Part shown: positions 10,829 through 22,439 of the stretch, piece by piece | Layout: each line of letters opens with the position of its first letter | Numbering within the stretch: the stretch's first letter is position 1 | Assembly (NCBI GenBank): GCA_958510825.1 | Contig: OY294045.1 | Span: 93,618,988 to 93,682,987 of the forward strand | DNA length: 64,000 bases | Source: Brachypterus glaber | Lineage: Eukaryota; Arthropoda; Insecta; Coleoptera; Kateretidae | Direction of reading: 5' to 3' | Notes under the pieces: model-generated | What the model was told of the DNA's origin: nothing | The model's database searches: none | Seen by the model: only the letters and a program-made list of their open reading frames with translations | Translations under genes and position numbers: made by a program

Positions 10829-11097
10829 CTATTTTTTTATATAAAAATATTCAACAAAGATCACTTTATTCAAACCAAACAAAACTAAAGTCAAAGCATC
10901 AACACATTACACGTGCTGTTAAACACATTTGAGGTTAGGTTTGATTGCGCCGGCGCCCGCTAAAGAAGTAAATAGTGGCGTCCCTTTTAAGGGACTTTAT
11001 GCACTAATGGGTTAAAAAATCGGAGAAATTTAAAAAGCCATTATCTCGATATTTCCATAAAGTGAGATGGGCCACTCTTGCACTATACGCCTCATAT

Positions 11098-11746
11098 ATA
11101 ATCCATCAATTTGTAAAACTACAGTTTTAAGTATACTCAAAAGCCATTAATTTCAAATCATCTATTAAATCTGAATATTATAAACGCGGTAAATATTTTC
11201 ATAATGAACGCTGTTGATGTAGGTATTATCTCTTAAGAAAATAACATAAAAGGTATGTTCAACTCAGCGATATGGTAAATTAAGACAATAACAGACTTAC
11301 GCAAAATCTTAAGGGACAATTAGGACGGCGCACAGTGTATCTTTTTTAAATATAGGAAGTTACAAATTACGCCAAAACAAAAGATATTCTACAAAAGAGT
11401 TTCTCACCGGATCTGGTCATATATAAATATATTGCTATTCTATGTAAGATATTGTTGAGATATAAAAAAGTCAGTAGTTTAAATTTTGGTGGGCAGAGGT
11501 TATGTTTCTTATAAAATATTTTGGCGTTTGCCATTCTGTCCCGTTTTACTGCTATTAAAAAAATCGCCAAACTTTTCCTTCCGGCGACAGTAGAAATTGA
11601 CAGCACCAAAACGCAATAAATATAACTTAACGTCCTGCACTTTAATTTCAAATTATATAAGCCAATAACGAACAAATAGAATCCACTTACATAATTAAAA
11701 TTAACTTTGATTCTTCACTTTATTTTACTTTAGCCCTTCGTTGTTT
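11098..11746. other. Unassigned sequence
   Basis: I see no gene or repeat. A short open frame on the minus strand at 11367-11675 has no recognisable motif. Confidence 0.35.
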
Positions 11747-12023
11747 ACATTACATTACATTTTGTTTAACCTCGTACTATTCTACTTAATTAAGCATCCC
11801 CTAAGTCCAAGACTTGTGTGGGCTAGTAGTAGAGGGAACGACTGGCTTTAATTGACTTTCGAACCAATTTATAGGGAGTGTCCGCTTCACTTACGCCTTC
11901 GCCAAATATCAATTATTAATTAACTGAAAAAGGCAAATCGGCGCCGGTGAGAATCGAACTCACGCTATTTGGGTAGTAAACTCGACAAGTACGACGCGGT
12001 AGTCCACTACACCAACCCTCCCA
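11747..12023 (-). mobile_element. tRNA-derived SINE, copy 1
   Basis: On the minus strand it starts GGGAGGGTTGGTGTAGTGG (A box). A T-arm-like B box follows (GTGAGTTCGATTCTCAC), then a body shared with copies at 27650-27903 and 45963-46236, and a (ATGTA)n 3' tail. RNA polymerase III would transcribe it; mobility would need a LINE partner. The region between the boxes differs from the other two copies. Confidence 0.85.
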
Positions 12024-12545
12024 ATAATTTATTTTAGGACATTACTTGGTGATCTAAGGTTAAAAGTTAATGAATTTAAGATATTTATATCTTAAAATAT
12101 TAATGACAGATTTAAAAAAAAAGGACACTGTGCGACGGTTATCAGTCAAGGGGTTGAAATCTTTTAAGATTATGCAAACGGTCGGAATTCGTCGGGCTCT
12201 GGGGATGATTAAAAGAAAACAATTTACAAATACAAAATTAATAATTATTATTTAATTTAGGGACAAAAAAACAGATGATAAATAGAAAAAATTATCAAAC
12301 TGCAAAAACGCATTAATATCTGCAAAAAACTACATAACATATGAGAATAAGGAGATACACAACAATAAACGGTTTAAAATAAATCAAATATTATGCATAA
12401 AAAAAATTGATGATTAAGTTTTTAAAAGTAAACTGCTCAATTACTACCCAAAAAGGGAATTCATTAACCGCGGAAGAAGAAGAAAAGGAAGTAAAAGTTT
12501 TTTTATTCGATTGATTCTAAAAGAGACACTTTTTGTTCATGTTTT
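12024..12545. other. Unassigned AT-rich sequence
   Basis: Contains a short open frame (12070-12255) without features. No repeat is recognised. Confidence 0.35.
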
Positions 12546-12601
12546 GCGGGCGAAAAGTTGAACTTTGTGGCCCTAGGGCCAAAAAAGTTTTTTTCGCCCG
12601 C
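12546..12601. repeat. Short hairpin
   Basis: GCGGGCGAAAAGTTGAACTT pairs with AAGTTTTTTTCGCCCGC across a GGCCCTAGGGCC centre. It shares the GGGCRAAAAGTTRAA arm with the hairpin at 13097-13212. Confidence 0.65.
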
Positions 12602-13096
12602 TAACTAAAAATTGTTATTTTCAAGCTTTTTAAAAGAAAATGCTTTACTTTTACTATAATAGTTATAAAGAAATATGACCTTTAGGTCACTTTTGGTCTT
12701 GAACTAACTTTTCTTTTTCACCAGATACAGTTATTATAATCATTTCATACAAAATAAAAATTTATTCTATAACATAACCTCAAAATATATGTTAACTGAT
12801 TAATCGTCCACTAAAACAAATTAAAAACACAAAATTTAAATTGTAAAATCAATTTCAATATTTATAATATTCATAGAACGGTTCAGAAGTATTACTATTT
12901 TCATAACAGACACATTTTAACAGAAATTAATCACCAAGCTATAGCTTTTTGAATTTGAAAATGAAACCTCACGCAAAAGAAACGGTTCAATTGTTTTTTT
13001 AGCGATTGGATTGGATAGAAATTTGTCATGGATAACTAGATAAGTAATAAGACACTAAAAATAAATACTTTTTACAATTTAAAATTAAGTATATTT

Positions 13097-13212
13097 TATA
13101 ATACACGGGCAAAAAGTTAAATTTCGATTTCGTAGGTTTATTTCCCTCGGATCGGCCGGCTTCTAGAAACCTACTCAATCGAAAAACTTAACTTTTTGTC
13201 CTTGTATTATAA
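13097..13212. repeat. 116-bp imperfect hairpin
   Basis: TATAATACACGGGCAAAAAG pairs with CTTTTTGTCCTTGTATTATA. The inner arm GTAGGTTTATTTCC/GAAACCTAC flanks a GATCGGCCGGC tip. The outer right end TATAAATAACTACTTT resembles the 3' terminus of HP4, but I could not find matching sub-terminal repeats, so family membership is uncertain. Confidence 0.65.
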
Positions 13213-13332
13213 ATAACTACTTTAGACTAGGGGACTTTTTTTGAATCCCGTCGCATGTTATAATTATTATTTTTTTTTTTATTTGGATTTTAATTCATAA
13301 AAAAAGCCATGATTGTGGTTCTAAAAAAATAG

Positions 13333-13533
13333 GTGGGTACTTTTAAAGAATGCGTATATTTTCAGCAAAAAATCAAAGAATATTCTCTGATCTGCCGCGT
13401 TAAATTAAATACATATTTAAATAAACTTCCCTCAATCACTGAACATGCCAAAGCAGAGATTTACGCTTATTTGAATCCTTTTAAACGAGTGGTCAGGAAT
13501 TCGGATGCCTTTGTTTTGGACGCTTCACTTTGA
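13333..13533 (+). other. Weak exon candidate or chance ORF
   Basis: A 66-codon frame with fairly balanced composition (KLPSITEHAKAEIYAYL). A TATTTTCAG acceptor-like string lies inside the frame at about 13356-13364, so an exon could begin there and run to the stop. I recognise no domain. It could be a host exon remnant or a chance open frame. Confidence 0.15.
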
Positions 13534-13710
13534 CAGTTCAATGCTACCAAATGAATGTAATTATCCGACCGCAATGCCCCCGCACGCCAATACCCTAACA
13601 CTTTTTGACCGGATACCACATGCATGCCCATCAATGGAAACAAAGTTAAATAACCGTTAGGTTAATTCTTACAGATTTGTGATTTTGGGTGTTTTTACTT
13701 TATTAACCAC

Positions 13711-15143
13711 GGTTTTAAATAAAAATTTCGTGGACCCCTACATTTTTTGGACTAAAACATAACTGATGACATCAGAAATCAATTCCCATTTGAAAGAAAA
13801 TCGTAAAAGATACACTTTTTTAGACAGATAAAAAAACGTTTTTTTGAGTAATAAGGCGTGTCAAAAAATCGCGATTTTCAAAATCAAAAACGCTCTCTGG
13901 CTTAAAAGTTGCTCTGTAGTAAAAAACTGTGGCCACTTAAAAATGAGCCAAATCGATAAATGTTTAGAGGTAGCTCAAAGCACTCAAACTTAAAAAAAAT
14001 CGGTACCTGTTTTTCGGATAAAAACTGATACCGATAAAAATTTAGAAAATTTTGGAGGGTTTCTTTGATAATATTTAGAAACAATACTAAATGTAAGAAC
14101 TAAAACAATTAAATCCCCCCCTCCCCTTAAGTTAGAACATGAAAAAATCGCCAATTATTTGAAGATTTCGCGAAAATTTAATTTTTGCAAGTTTTTAAAA
14201 GTGCATAAATTAGTTTTAAATAAAAAATCTGCAAAATTATATATTAGTATATAAGCATATATATATATGTTAACCACATGACTATACAGAAAACATATTT
14301 TTTTTCCTCAAGTTGAGTAAAAAAAAATTATTTTGATTAGAAACCGGGTGGATTTTCTGTTTTTTGCCTAAAACTTTTTTCGGTGTACTTTTTTTTGATT
14401 TTTTGGTAGGAATACTTTTTAATGTAAAAATACACAAAAAAGTTTCTGTGGTTTAACACCGCAGGTTTAACCGTTTTAAAGATAAATGCATTTAAAAGTA
14501 AATTTTTACGCATGAAGAACCAAAAATAAAAAAATTAAAAAATATAAAGCAAAAAACAAATAGTATTATTATATATTAGTAATGAGTGGTTATTTAAAAT
14601 TAAAAACATATAAACAGTTTATATGCACCTTGGTCAAAAAATCATTCCTAAGGAAGTTATGTCCTTTTAAATATGCCCATTTTCAATAAATTTTCGCAAA
14701 ATCGTCAAATTGGCAATTTTTTTATGTTCTAACTTAAGGGAAGGGGAAATATTATTTTTTAGTTTTCTCACAATTAGTATTGTTTCTAAATATTACCAAA
14801 GAAATCCTCCAAAATTTTCTTAATTTTATATACAATCACTTTTTATCCGAAAAACAGGTACCGATATTTTTCAAAGTTTGAGTGCTTTGAGCTACCTCTA
14901 AACATTAATCGATTTGGCTCATTTTTGAGTGGCCACAGTTTCTTACTAAAGAGCAAGAGAGCGTTTTCGATTTCGCAAATCGGAATTTTTTGACACACCC
15001 TATTACTCAAAAAAACGTTTTTTTATCTTTCTAAAAAAGTGCATCTTTTACGATTTTCTTTCAAATGGAAATTGATTTCTTATGTCATCAGGTATGTTTT
15101 AGTCCAAAAAATGTAGGGGTCCACGAAATTTTTATTTAAAATC
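13711..15143. mobile_element. PAL-B: 1.4-kb palindromic element
   Basis: Left arm from 13711 and right arm ending at 15143 are reverse complements over several hundred bases, including GGTTTTAAATAAAAATTTCG, a CCTCCAAAATTTTC segment and an ACAGGTACCGAT segment. The AT-rich centre (about 14160-14700) is only loosely symmetric. Target duplication is not clear. The arms have no coding content. Confidence 0.8.
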
Positions 15144-15866
15144 GCACAGATGAACCGTGTAACATAGTTTGCTAAATCAGGAGTTTTAATTTAGAGTACA
15201 TTTTTATAGAATACTATAAGAAAAAATGGATTTGAGATTCGAATAGTTATTGATCTGACAAATCAACAATCAGTCAATCGTAAATTGAAATAACCTTAAA
15301 ATTGCAATTATACATAAGAGCCATTTTTTTGTGGAAACACCGGTTAACCGTACGGTTTTTATCCCCACCACTAAATTCGTATAACCGACAGTTCTCACAA
15401 AAACGCATTGGTTATTTTCTTGAGGTTTTGACAAGTACCTAACCTAAATTCTTCCAAAAAACTGATAAGGTATATATTTTTTATATTTCCTTTGGATAAG
15501 ATATGATGAAAAAGCACTTAAACTACATTTTCAAGTTTATTTGCTCATGGGGAAGGTAACAAACAACAATGATAAGTTTAAATAGTTTTTTATATAAGAT
15601 TTTAATTTTAAACCACATAAGAAAACACTTAGAAGTTGATATACCTTACCTACTCTATTTTTTACATTTTGCATACAAATCGAGAAAAATTCCCAAAGGC
15701 CTGTGAATTATGGTGTAAATAAACAATTTATAGGTTAAGTTTTTAGGATTTACCGTATCTAACTCACCTCCGAACCTGTGTTAGACGCGGTTAGTGACGT
15801 CATCGCTTCCCCTTACTTACCGTATGTATCCGATTCTCACAAAAACGAGTTTCAGTAACCTGGTTA
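15144..15866. other. Unassigned sequence
   Basis: The string TCTCACAAAAACG occurs at about 15394 and again at 15836, next to the LINE tail, hinting at a degraded repeat. Nothing else is recognised. Confidence 0.35.
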
Positions 15867-18196
15867 GTTTTTTTTTTTTATTTATTTATTTATTTATTAA
15901 CGGATATCCTTTTTTACAAACATTTAAGTACAATAGAATAAAACATGTTATATGGTAACTAGAATATTTAACTGGATACTTATAATTAATATAATAATTT
16001 TTAACGTATAATTAATATAATACTCTTTTAATGTTATTTTTAAATTTATTTAAACTTAAATAAAAAATATCACAGTCATTGATTGTGTTTATTAAATTGG
16101 TATTCTACATAAAGGAGAGTGCATTCCATAGTTTGTTTGGTGAAATGGAACAAAAAATAAATTATTAAACCTTAAGTTTGCTAATGGAACACAGATAGAA
16201 AATTGTGAAAGAATTGGTGGACATTTTATTATGAAGTGAAAAACTTTGTAAATAAACATAATATCGTAGTATGAACGACGTTTCTCCAATAAAGGTAAAG
16301 TAAAATAAGTTAACAACTCGTTAATGTTGCTATTTGCATAGTCAATGTTATTTTTGAAACACAGTAATCTAATAAATTTTTTTTGAATATTTTCTAAACG
16401 TAATATATGGGTTGTATAACTTGGCGACCAAATCAATGACCCGTATTCTAGGCCTGACCGAACAAAACTAGTGTATAAAACAATTAGACATCGTGTATCA
16501 GTAAACGTAGTAGTATATCGTTTAATAAACCCTAAATGTTTATTTGCCTTAGTAACTATCTTGTCAATATGATCAGTAAAATTTAATTTGGTATCAAGGT
16601 GAACACTTAAATCTTTAAAAACTTCAACTCTATCGATTGGGACATTATCTATACAATATACACCGTAAGTGGGCATTAATTTCCTAGTGAAGGTCATTGA
16701 TTTACATTTTGAAATGTTTAAACATAACCCATTTGACTTACACCAGTTATTAAACAGAGTAAGATCGTTTTGAAGATGAATCCTATCAGCAAGACATTTA
16801 ATAACCTTGAAAAGTTTGCAATCATCGGCAAATAAAAGGAATAAGACAGTTAAGATTTTTTTAACATCATTTATAAACAACAAGAACAGTATTGGACCCA
16901 AATGGGTACCCTGGCCAACACCTGAGAGAACATCGAACACGTCTGAGATAAAGCCATTTAAATATACAAACTGTTTATGTCCATTTAACATAGAGCTTAA
17001 ACATGATAAGAGTGGACCATTAATATGGTAAAATTTTTCTAGTTTCAATAGAAGCAGCGGTACTGGTACTCTATCAAAGGCCTTCTGCAAGTCGGTGAAA
17101 ATACATTCAACAACGTGTCCCTCCTCTAGGGATGTTGTTATTAAATTAGTAAATAAAAATAAGTTGGTTTCAGTAGACTTACCCATATGAATCCATGTTG
17201 TCCGTCAATAATTGTATGTTTGACATGCTGCATTACTTGATTTGAAACAATAAAATCGAACATTTTAGCAAAATTCGAATTAATACATATTGGGCGGTAA
17301 TTACTGATATTCGACTTACTGTTTGTTTTGTAAATTGGAATGACTTTCGAGGTTTTCCATGGTATAGGATAATCACCATTGTTCAAACATTTTCTGAAAA
17401 TAATTAACAATGGCTCAACCAAAGAAAGGCATTACTTAATAAAGGTCCCAGGTATGCCATCGGGTCCACTAGTGTTGTTGTTGTTTAATCTAGAGATGGC
17501 TACATGTATGTCATTTTCGAATAAATCAAAGAAAGAAAAATTATTTAATGTGGAATCATAGCTAGAATCTAAGGTATTCAAATTTGAGTCTTGATAAGTA
17601 CTTTTGAAAAAAGAAGCATTACATATATTTTGACCGCTTGAATAGGGATTTCCTTGAAAGTTTATAATGTTTGGTACTTCTGTATCAGTTTTAACGGATT
17701 TTATATAACCCCAAAATTTTTTTGAATCATAATAATGCCTTCTTGTATATCTGTTATGTACAAGTCGTGATCTAATTTTAATTTTTCTTCGCATGCCTTT
17801 CTTAAATCAGAAAACACTTGATAATCAAGGGGCAAATTTGATAACTTAAACTTTTTATGAGCTTCTTTTTTCTTAAATATGAGATTTTGCGTATCCTTAT
17901 GAACCCAAATGGGAAAACTAGACTGTTTTTTTACTGTTTTTGGGACGTATTTTTCAAATAATTTATTTAAAAAGTTATAAAATTGGGTAACAGCCTCGTT
18001 TAGAGGCAAATTATTAAGAAATTTCCAATTAATTTTGGAGATTTCTGTATTAATAGTATTAAAATCAGCCTTGTTAAAATTATAAGATTCGATATCATTG
18101 CTGGGCATTTTTATGTAGTTAAACCCAGATATAATTAAATCTAAGGCGGGATGATTTTTGTCTAGCCGGTGACCCGACAAAAAATTGGCTAAGATG
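15867..18196 (-). pseudogene. Jockey-superfamily LINE, 5'-truncated, frameshifted
   Basis: The minus strand encodes, in order, the linker after the endonuclease (17701-18180, PALDLIISG near its start), the fingers region (17432-17794, NNTSGPDGIPG), the next RT segment (17141-17422, NYRPICI) and the palm and thumb (16092-17186). The last part contains LQKAFDRV, SGVGQGTHLGP (where the family usually has GVPQG) and the catalytic LFADDCKLF. At least three frame changes join the pieces. The 3' end is a (TAAA)n-type tail at 15867-15898. It is a dead copy, related to the fragments at 36917-38103 and 59232-59741. Confidence 0.9.
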
Positions 18197-18219
18197 AGAC
18201 ATTGTGGTTATTATTTGGA

Positions 18220-18727
18220 AGGCGCGGCGGGCCTTACAGCGAAAAAATAACTCGAATAGCATTACTGCGCAGAAATTACCGCGACAAGCCATTACCGCGC
18301 AAGTACTTTCACTGCGAGGGCCATTACCCTGAAGTCTATTACCGCGAATGGACTTTACCGCGTATGACTTTTACAGCGAAAAAATGTTTGCCGCAACATT
18401 TTTATATTTTGTTGTTATATAACGGGTTTTCCAGGGAATTGATGGCAAGTTGGTTTAGGTTTCCAAACAAAAACCGAGGGCGAGGAAGGTTTACTACATG
18501 TACTCACATTTATTTGTTTGGTCATGTATAAAAAAATATTTACAGAAAAAATATTTTTATTTGAAAGTGCCTAAGTCACGACGCGTCGCGACGTGCTTTC
18601 TTGTAAGTTTTTTTTTCTGAAAAAAAATAAAAATAATTATGCACGATATAGGTTTTATCGGTAAACTCTATGCGCGGTATTGTCTTCACGGTAATGACTT
18701 TCGAGGCAAAGTTTATGCGCGGTAATT
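18220..18727. repeat. Element built of irregular TTACCGCG motifs
   Basis: From 18233 to 18380 the octamer TTACCGCG, or a one-base variant (TTACAGCG, TTACTGCG), recurs at intervals of about 14-30 bp. The inverted form CGCGGTAA or close variants recurs at 18660-18725. Flanks between motifs are mostly AATGGACT- or AAGTCTA-like. The 109-codon open frame over it looks like a by-product of the missing stop codons in the repeats. Confidence 0.6.
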
Positions 18728-18895
18728 TCTTGAGTTATTAAATAAAACCCGATTTTTTTAGCCACTTTCAAAGAGGTGTAGCTCCCTTGCGACGCATTTT
18801 TAGACATATGTTTATAGGAACTGTTTGTCATCTTTTCTGATGTAGAATCACCCCTTAAAATTTTGGACCCTATTTCAAATAGACCGTGTATACCG
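18728..18895. mobile_element. PAL-A fragment (right arm end)
   Basis: Matches the last 160 bp of PAL-A (GAGTTATTAAATAAAACCCG through ACCCTATTTCAAATAGACCG). It ends near GTGTA, followed by another TIR-like string TATACCGGGTGT. Confidence 0.75.
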
Positions 18896-19393
18896 GGTGT
18901 TTTTCAAAGGTGGCTCGCCCCTATAACTTTTTTATTCTTATAACTTTTTGATTCATACCTAAACAAATTAATAATTAAATATGAATATGTTACTATTCAT
19001 AATTATTGTTATTATTTTATTATTTTCCAAAAAATACCACAAAATATTCTTTTTATAAAATATAATGACAGTTTTTATAGGCTGACTTTTATGAACATGC
19101 TTGCAATCCTAGTGCAGTACCGCGCTAGTCAGTACTGCAGTAAGTGACTAAACTATTGACAGAACCATGATTTTTAATTTAAAAATGGACAACAAAAGTT
19201 TTAGTTTAGCAATTGAGAATCTAATTAAATTAACCAAATCAAAGAATATGCCTGTAAAAATATTAAGATAATTAATAAAACAATTTATATCAATTTGCGA
19301 TGAAAAAAATATAAAAGTAGGTTTGACATATTAAAAATCGTTAAAAAATATCCTTCCGAATTACATATGATTCTTCGAATTATCGGGATCAGA
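18896..19393. other. Unassigned AT-rich sequence
   Basis: No gene recognised. A small inverted motif, CTAGTGCAGTACCGCGCTAG, lies near 19110. Confidence 0.35.
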
Positions 19394-19495
19394 GTTTTCA
19401 TTTAAATTTGCTGTCAAAGGAAATAATTACTCCAGGGGCATCGCCCTTGCAGCCCCGGTCGTAATTATTTCCAGACAGTAAATTTTCATGAAAAC
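19394..19495. repeat. 102-bp imperfect hairpin
   Basis: GTTTTCATTTAAATTTGCTG pairs with CAGTAAATTTTCATGAAAAC, and GGAAATAATTACTCC with GTAATTATTTCC, around a GGGGCATCGCCC tip. Flanks continue to pair weakly outward to about 19370 and 19520. No matching sub-terminal repeats were found, so it is left outside the HP families. Confidence 0.7.
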
Positions 19496-20071
19496 AGCGA
19501 ATTTTTCCCGCATAATTCTCAGCCTCTTGTGTAGTTATATATGAGAAAATTATTAATATGCTAAGAGCAGTTGATCTTTGCCTAAAATTTCATTAACAAG
19601 CAGTAAATTCCGTATAAATAGAGACAGTAAGGAGACGGAAAATTACCTTTGATAACGGACCAGACACTGTACAGTATTTAGTTAGAGTTAGCTAATTCTA
19701 ATTGAGCCTCGTTCCCAGATGGTCAACGGATGGTTTCCATTTCAATATTCTGCTCTCAGAATATTTTGACTTACTCCAGAAAAGGGACTTGTTGTTCGGT
19801 TAAAGTTCATTGTTTTTGTCCAGAAAAATAATGAAATTTACGTACAGATCGTATTACTAATTACAATTACGAATTACAATTTTAATACACCCTGAAAAAT
19901 TTAAATAACACATAAGATGCACTATATCAAGTTTTGTCTCAATTTGCTAAAACTATATTTTTCAGTCAAAACCATCAAGTACATAATTTACATAAACTAA
20001 GCCTGCTTTTTTAAAAAGTTACTTTATAAATTACTTTTAAATTTCAAAAGGCTTCAAATAAAAACTTTTTA
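19496..20071. other. Unassigned sequence
   Basis: No gene or named repeat is seen. Confidence 0.35.
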
Positions 20072-20610
20072 GAGCCACTTGCATCAACGTTTAAACTGGG
20101 CTTATCTCCACTAGACTGAGTTTAAGTTAAAAATTCTACGTTCTGACTAAGGTTAAAGACTTTAACTTAAACTTTAACTTAAAGTTAAACTATCTTTGGT
20201 GAAATGAGCCCATGCGCTAGTATATTATAAAATTCTGTACGTATAAAAATTTCTTCACGTGTTAGTTGCTTCCAAATCAAAATTTATCAGCATTATAAAT
20301 GATTAAAAAACATAAAATTCCCTTCTTACTCCAATATAATGTTCGTCATTTTACTGAACATCATCCATACAATCACTATAAAATATATAAAATCGAATCC
20401 AGGGCATATCTAAGATAGCAAATAAATAACTATGCTAAAAATTAAACGCGATTAACAGATTACCTAATTCTTGCCAAAAGTACATGTTGCTCGTTTCACG
20501 GGTGAAAAGCAACAAAACGTAGTGTGCTACTTATTGCTGCTACGTTCTGATTGGTCTACCGTCAATTTAAACCAAGGTTAAAGTTAAACCATTGTTGGTG
20601 CAAGTGACCC
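20072..20610. mobile_element. MITE with CACTTGCACCAAC-type inverted ends
   Basis: The left end GAGCCACTTGCATCAACG is the inverted match of the right end GTTGGTGCAAGTGACCC. Both are followed inward by TTTAAAC/GTTTAA runs. A smaller element with related ends (GGGCTTATCTCCACTAG and GGTGAAATGAGCCC) is nested at about 20099-20214. No clear target duplication. Confidence 0.65.
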
Positions 20611-20613
20611 GGG

Positions 20614-21582
20614 TTAACCCGGCGTCTGACACGTGGGGTGTCACAAACCCCAGAGTCCAAATATTACTCCGTAACTATTTTATTTTCGCGCCAAGCGAAG
20701 ACAGCGCCTCAGTACCTTTCAATCGCTTTTTACTTTGCACAGTGTAGCATGAACGGCAGTATAAATATTGAAGCATTAGAGGCCACGTCTTTTTGAAGTC
20801 GCCTGGGGTTTCTGACACCCCACGTGTCATAATAAGTAACATTTATTTTCCTACAACCTAGCTAGTAGTTAGTGCCTATTTTCCACCCGTTGCCTATGAC
20901 AATGGTTGAAAAGTGAAAATTAGTTGATTTTTTACATCTGCTGTCAGAAAATGAGTAAACGTGAAACACATAACCTTAAATTGACAAATTAATATTTTAA
21001 GACAATTTTTGCGTCTTTTGGATGTTTAGGTCGTAGAAAAAATAGTATACAGACCTCGACGCAAACTATTTCGGTGGACTTCGAAAGATTTTTTACTCGG
21101 CTGCGCCTCATAAAAAAATAAGCACTCTCTTGCACTGAAAACTAGGTTCGCGTACTCGGTGCGTAATATACTATTATCTTCCTGTTTCTCCTGTATTTTT
21201 CAGTCATATTACGATTACTTAAAGTAATTTATTTTGAACCCTACCTATAATATTTAAAAGTTTATAATTTATGTTATTCATTTAGATCTTTGTTTGGCAA
21301 TTTTAAACGTTCTTTTTTTTTAGTTAATAGAAAACAAAAAGCTTTCCTATTTTTTTTTTTAAATTTGATTTATTTTTGTTAACCGATTAAAAATAAACAT
21401 ATATGTATTTAAGATTTTTTAAATTATTTTTAGGTTAATATATTGTATAACTCGAATATTTTACTACATTTTATATAAAATTTATTAAATAAAGCAAAAA
21501 CGGTCCCATTTATTGTTGGGGTTTATTACACCCCACCTGTCGTTACTTGTAAAACTAAACCACCTGTCAGACGCCGAGTTAA
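20614..21582. mobile_element. piggyBac-type MITE with TTAA flanks
   Basis: TTAA at 20614-20617 and 21579-21582 flanks a 961-bp element. It begins CCCGGCGTCTGACACGTGG and ends CCACCTGTCAGACGCCGAG. A second inner inverted pair, GGGGTGTCACAAACCCC and GGGGTTTCTGACACCCC, lies at about 20636 and 20806. HP2 copy 2 (20851-21175) is inserted inside. Non-coding; it would depend on a piggyBac transposase in trans. Confidence 0.75.
20851..21175 (+). mobile_element. HP2 copy 2, nested in the TTAA MITE
   Basis: The 5' end CTACAACCTAGCTAGTAG and the pre-hairpin AGGTCGTAG (near 21029) are inverted matches with one difference. The hairpin opens AAAAAATAGTATAC and closes GGTGCGTAATATACTATT, with tip GGCTGCGCCTC. 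Confidence 0.8.
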
Positions 21583-21861
21583 TCTGTTTTAACTTTATTG
21601 AAAATATTGTACCAGAACGAGTTGTTGGTTTGGGTGATACATGTTAATTATTGGTATTTACTCGTAAACCTACAACGTGTAGAGCATTATTTCAAAGGAC
21701 AACAAATCCAATTACGTAAATTTTACAGGTAGCAATAAAATAATTTAATTTTATTCGGTTTACAAAATACACTGGATTTGTTTTATTTTGTGTAATTACA
21801 GTGTGTAGAGTTTTGTTAGATACACACAGGAAAATTATAACTTAGCTTTTAAACGAGTTGA
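21583..21861. other. Unassigned sequence
   Basis: No gene or repeat identified. Confidence 0.3.
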
Positions 21862-22335
21862 GACTTGATACTTTGAGCTATTAAAATGTGATATTTTGGA
21901 GAGATAAAATTTTTTCTATGGTTTATTAAAATGTGGACAGGGGGACGTTTTTTTAAATGGAAAGGGGTCGTGTGATACATCATTTTAAAGCAAATATCCA
22001 CTATTGGACTGTATATTTTTTAATTTTTGAATTTTTTTTAAGGTTTTCATTTTTCAATTTTTTATGCTAAAAAATGCGATTTTTTAAGTGTTTTTTTTTA
22101 TTTTTTTTAGAGAAATTTTGACCCATTTTCAACCCTATTTTAACCCAAAAAAATATTTAAAAATGTATAACATTTAAATAAATGTCCCTCTATGCCCTCT
22201 GCCCACATTTTAGGAACTGAAAGTATCTAATATAGCTTAAGTCTTATTTAAGAATTCTAAATTTGAAGTCGATATCTCTACTCGTTCCAGTTAAAAGGGG
22301 GTTGGTGAATTTTGGACCGCTCTGTATACATTAAA
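21862..22335. mobile_element. Palindromic MITE related to the 1-2140 family
   Basis: TTGATACTTTGAGCTATTAA near 21870 mirrors GAACTGAAAGTATCTAA near 22215. The segment GTCGTGTGATACATCATTTT is shared with 35869 and, diverged, with 85-105. The right end GGACCGCTCTGTATA resembles the GGACCACCCTGTATA end of the 212-bp units. Confidence 0.65.
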
Positions 22336-22439
22336 CCGTCGCATGGTTTAACTAAACTCCTATTTTTTTAGTAACGATTAGTAGTTTTCTGTCTGCTGTT
22401 AAATTATACAACTTTTTAATAATGACTGCTTTATATATT

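Larger units (their letters stand above)
8522..11015 (-). mobile_element. piggyBac transposon, nearly complete
   Basis: The right end reads CACTAATGGG followed by TTAA (11012-11015), the expected target site. The left end, CCATTAGTGCATAA at 8523-8536, is its inverted match, but the outermost bases and the left TTAA are changed. Both ends carry a sub-terminal CCCTTTTAAGGGAC palindrome (about 8654 and 10981). The transposase gene fills the interior on the minus strand. Confidence 0.85.
7469..11097. mobile_element. DNA element with 31-bp inverted ends, host of piggyBac
   Basis: A perfect 31-bp inverted repeat, starting ATATGAGGCGTATAGTGC, is at 7469-7499 and 11067-11097. Inside the left part the end-like motif GTGCAAnAGTGnCCCA recurs at 7483, 7652, 8327 and 8361, which looks like sub-terminal transposase-binding repeats. 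The piggyBac copy at 8522-11011 accounts for most of the length, so the original element was about 1.1 kb. No transposase of its own is seen. Confidence 0.7.

Noticed and set aside
11939..12023. tRNA gene on the minus strand
   Set aside because: A and B boxes are present, but the arms do not fold as a tRNA and the sequence continues into the SINE body shared with two other loci.
18202..18531. 109-codon ORF with many Arg and Tyr
   Set aside because: It overlaps the TTACCGCG motif cluster, whose repeats happen to lack stops in this frame.
19394..19495. Membership of this hairpin in the HP superfamily
   Set aside because: No sub-terminal inverted match and no ATAGTATA-type closure found on either side.
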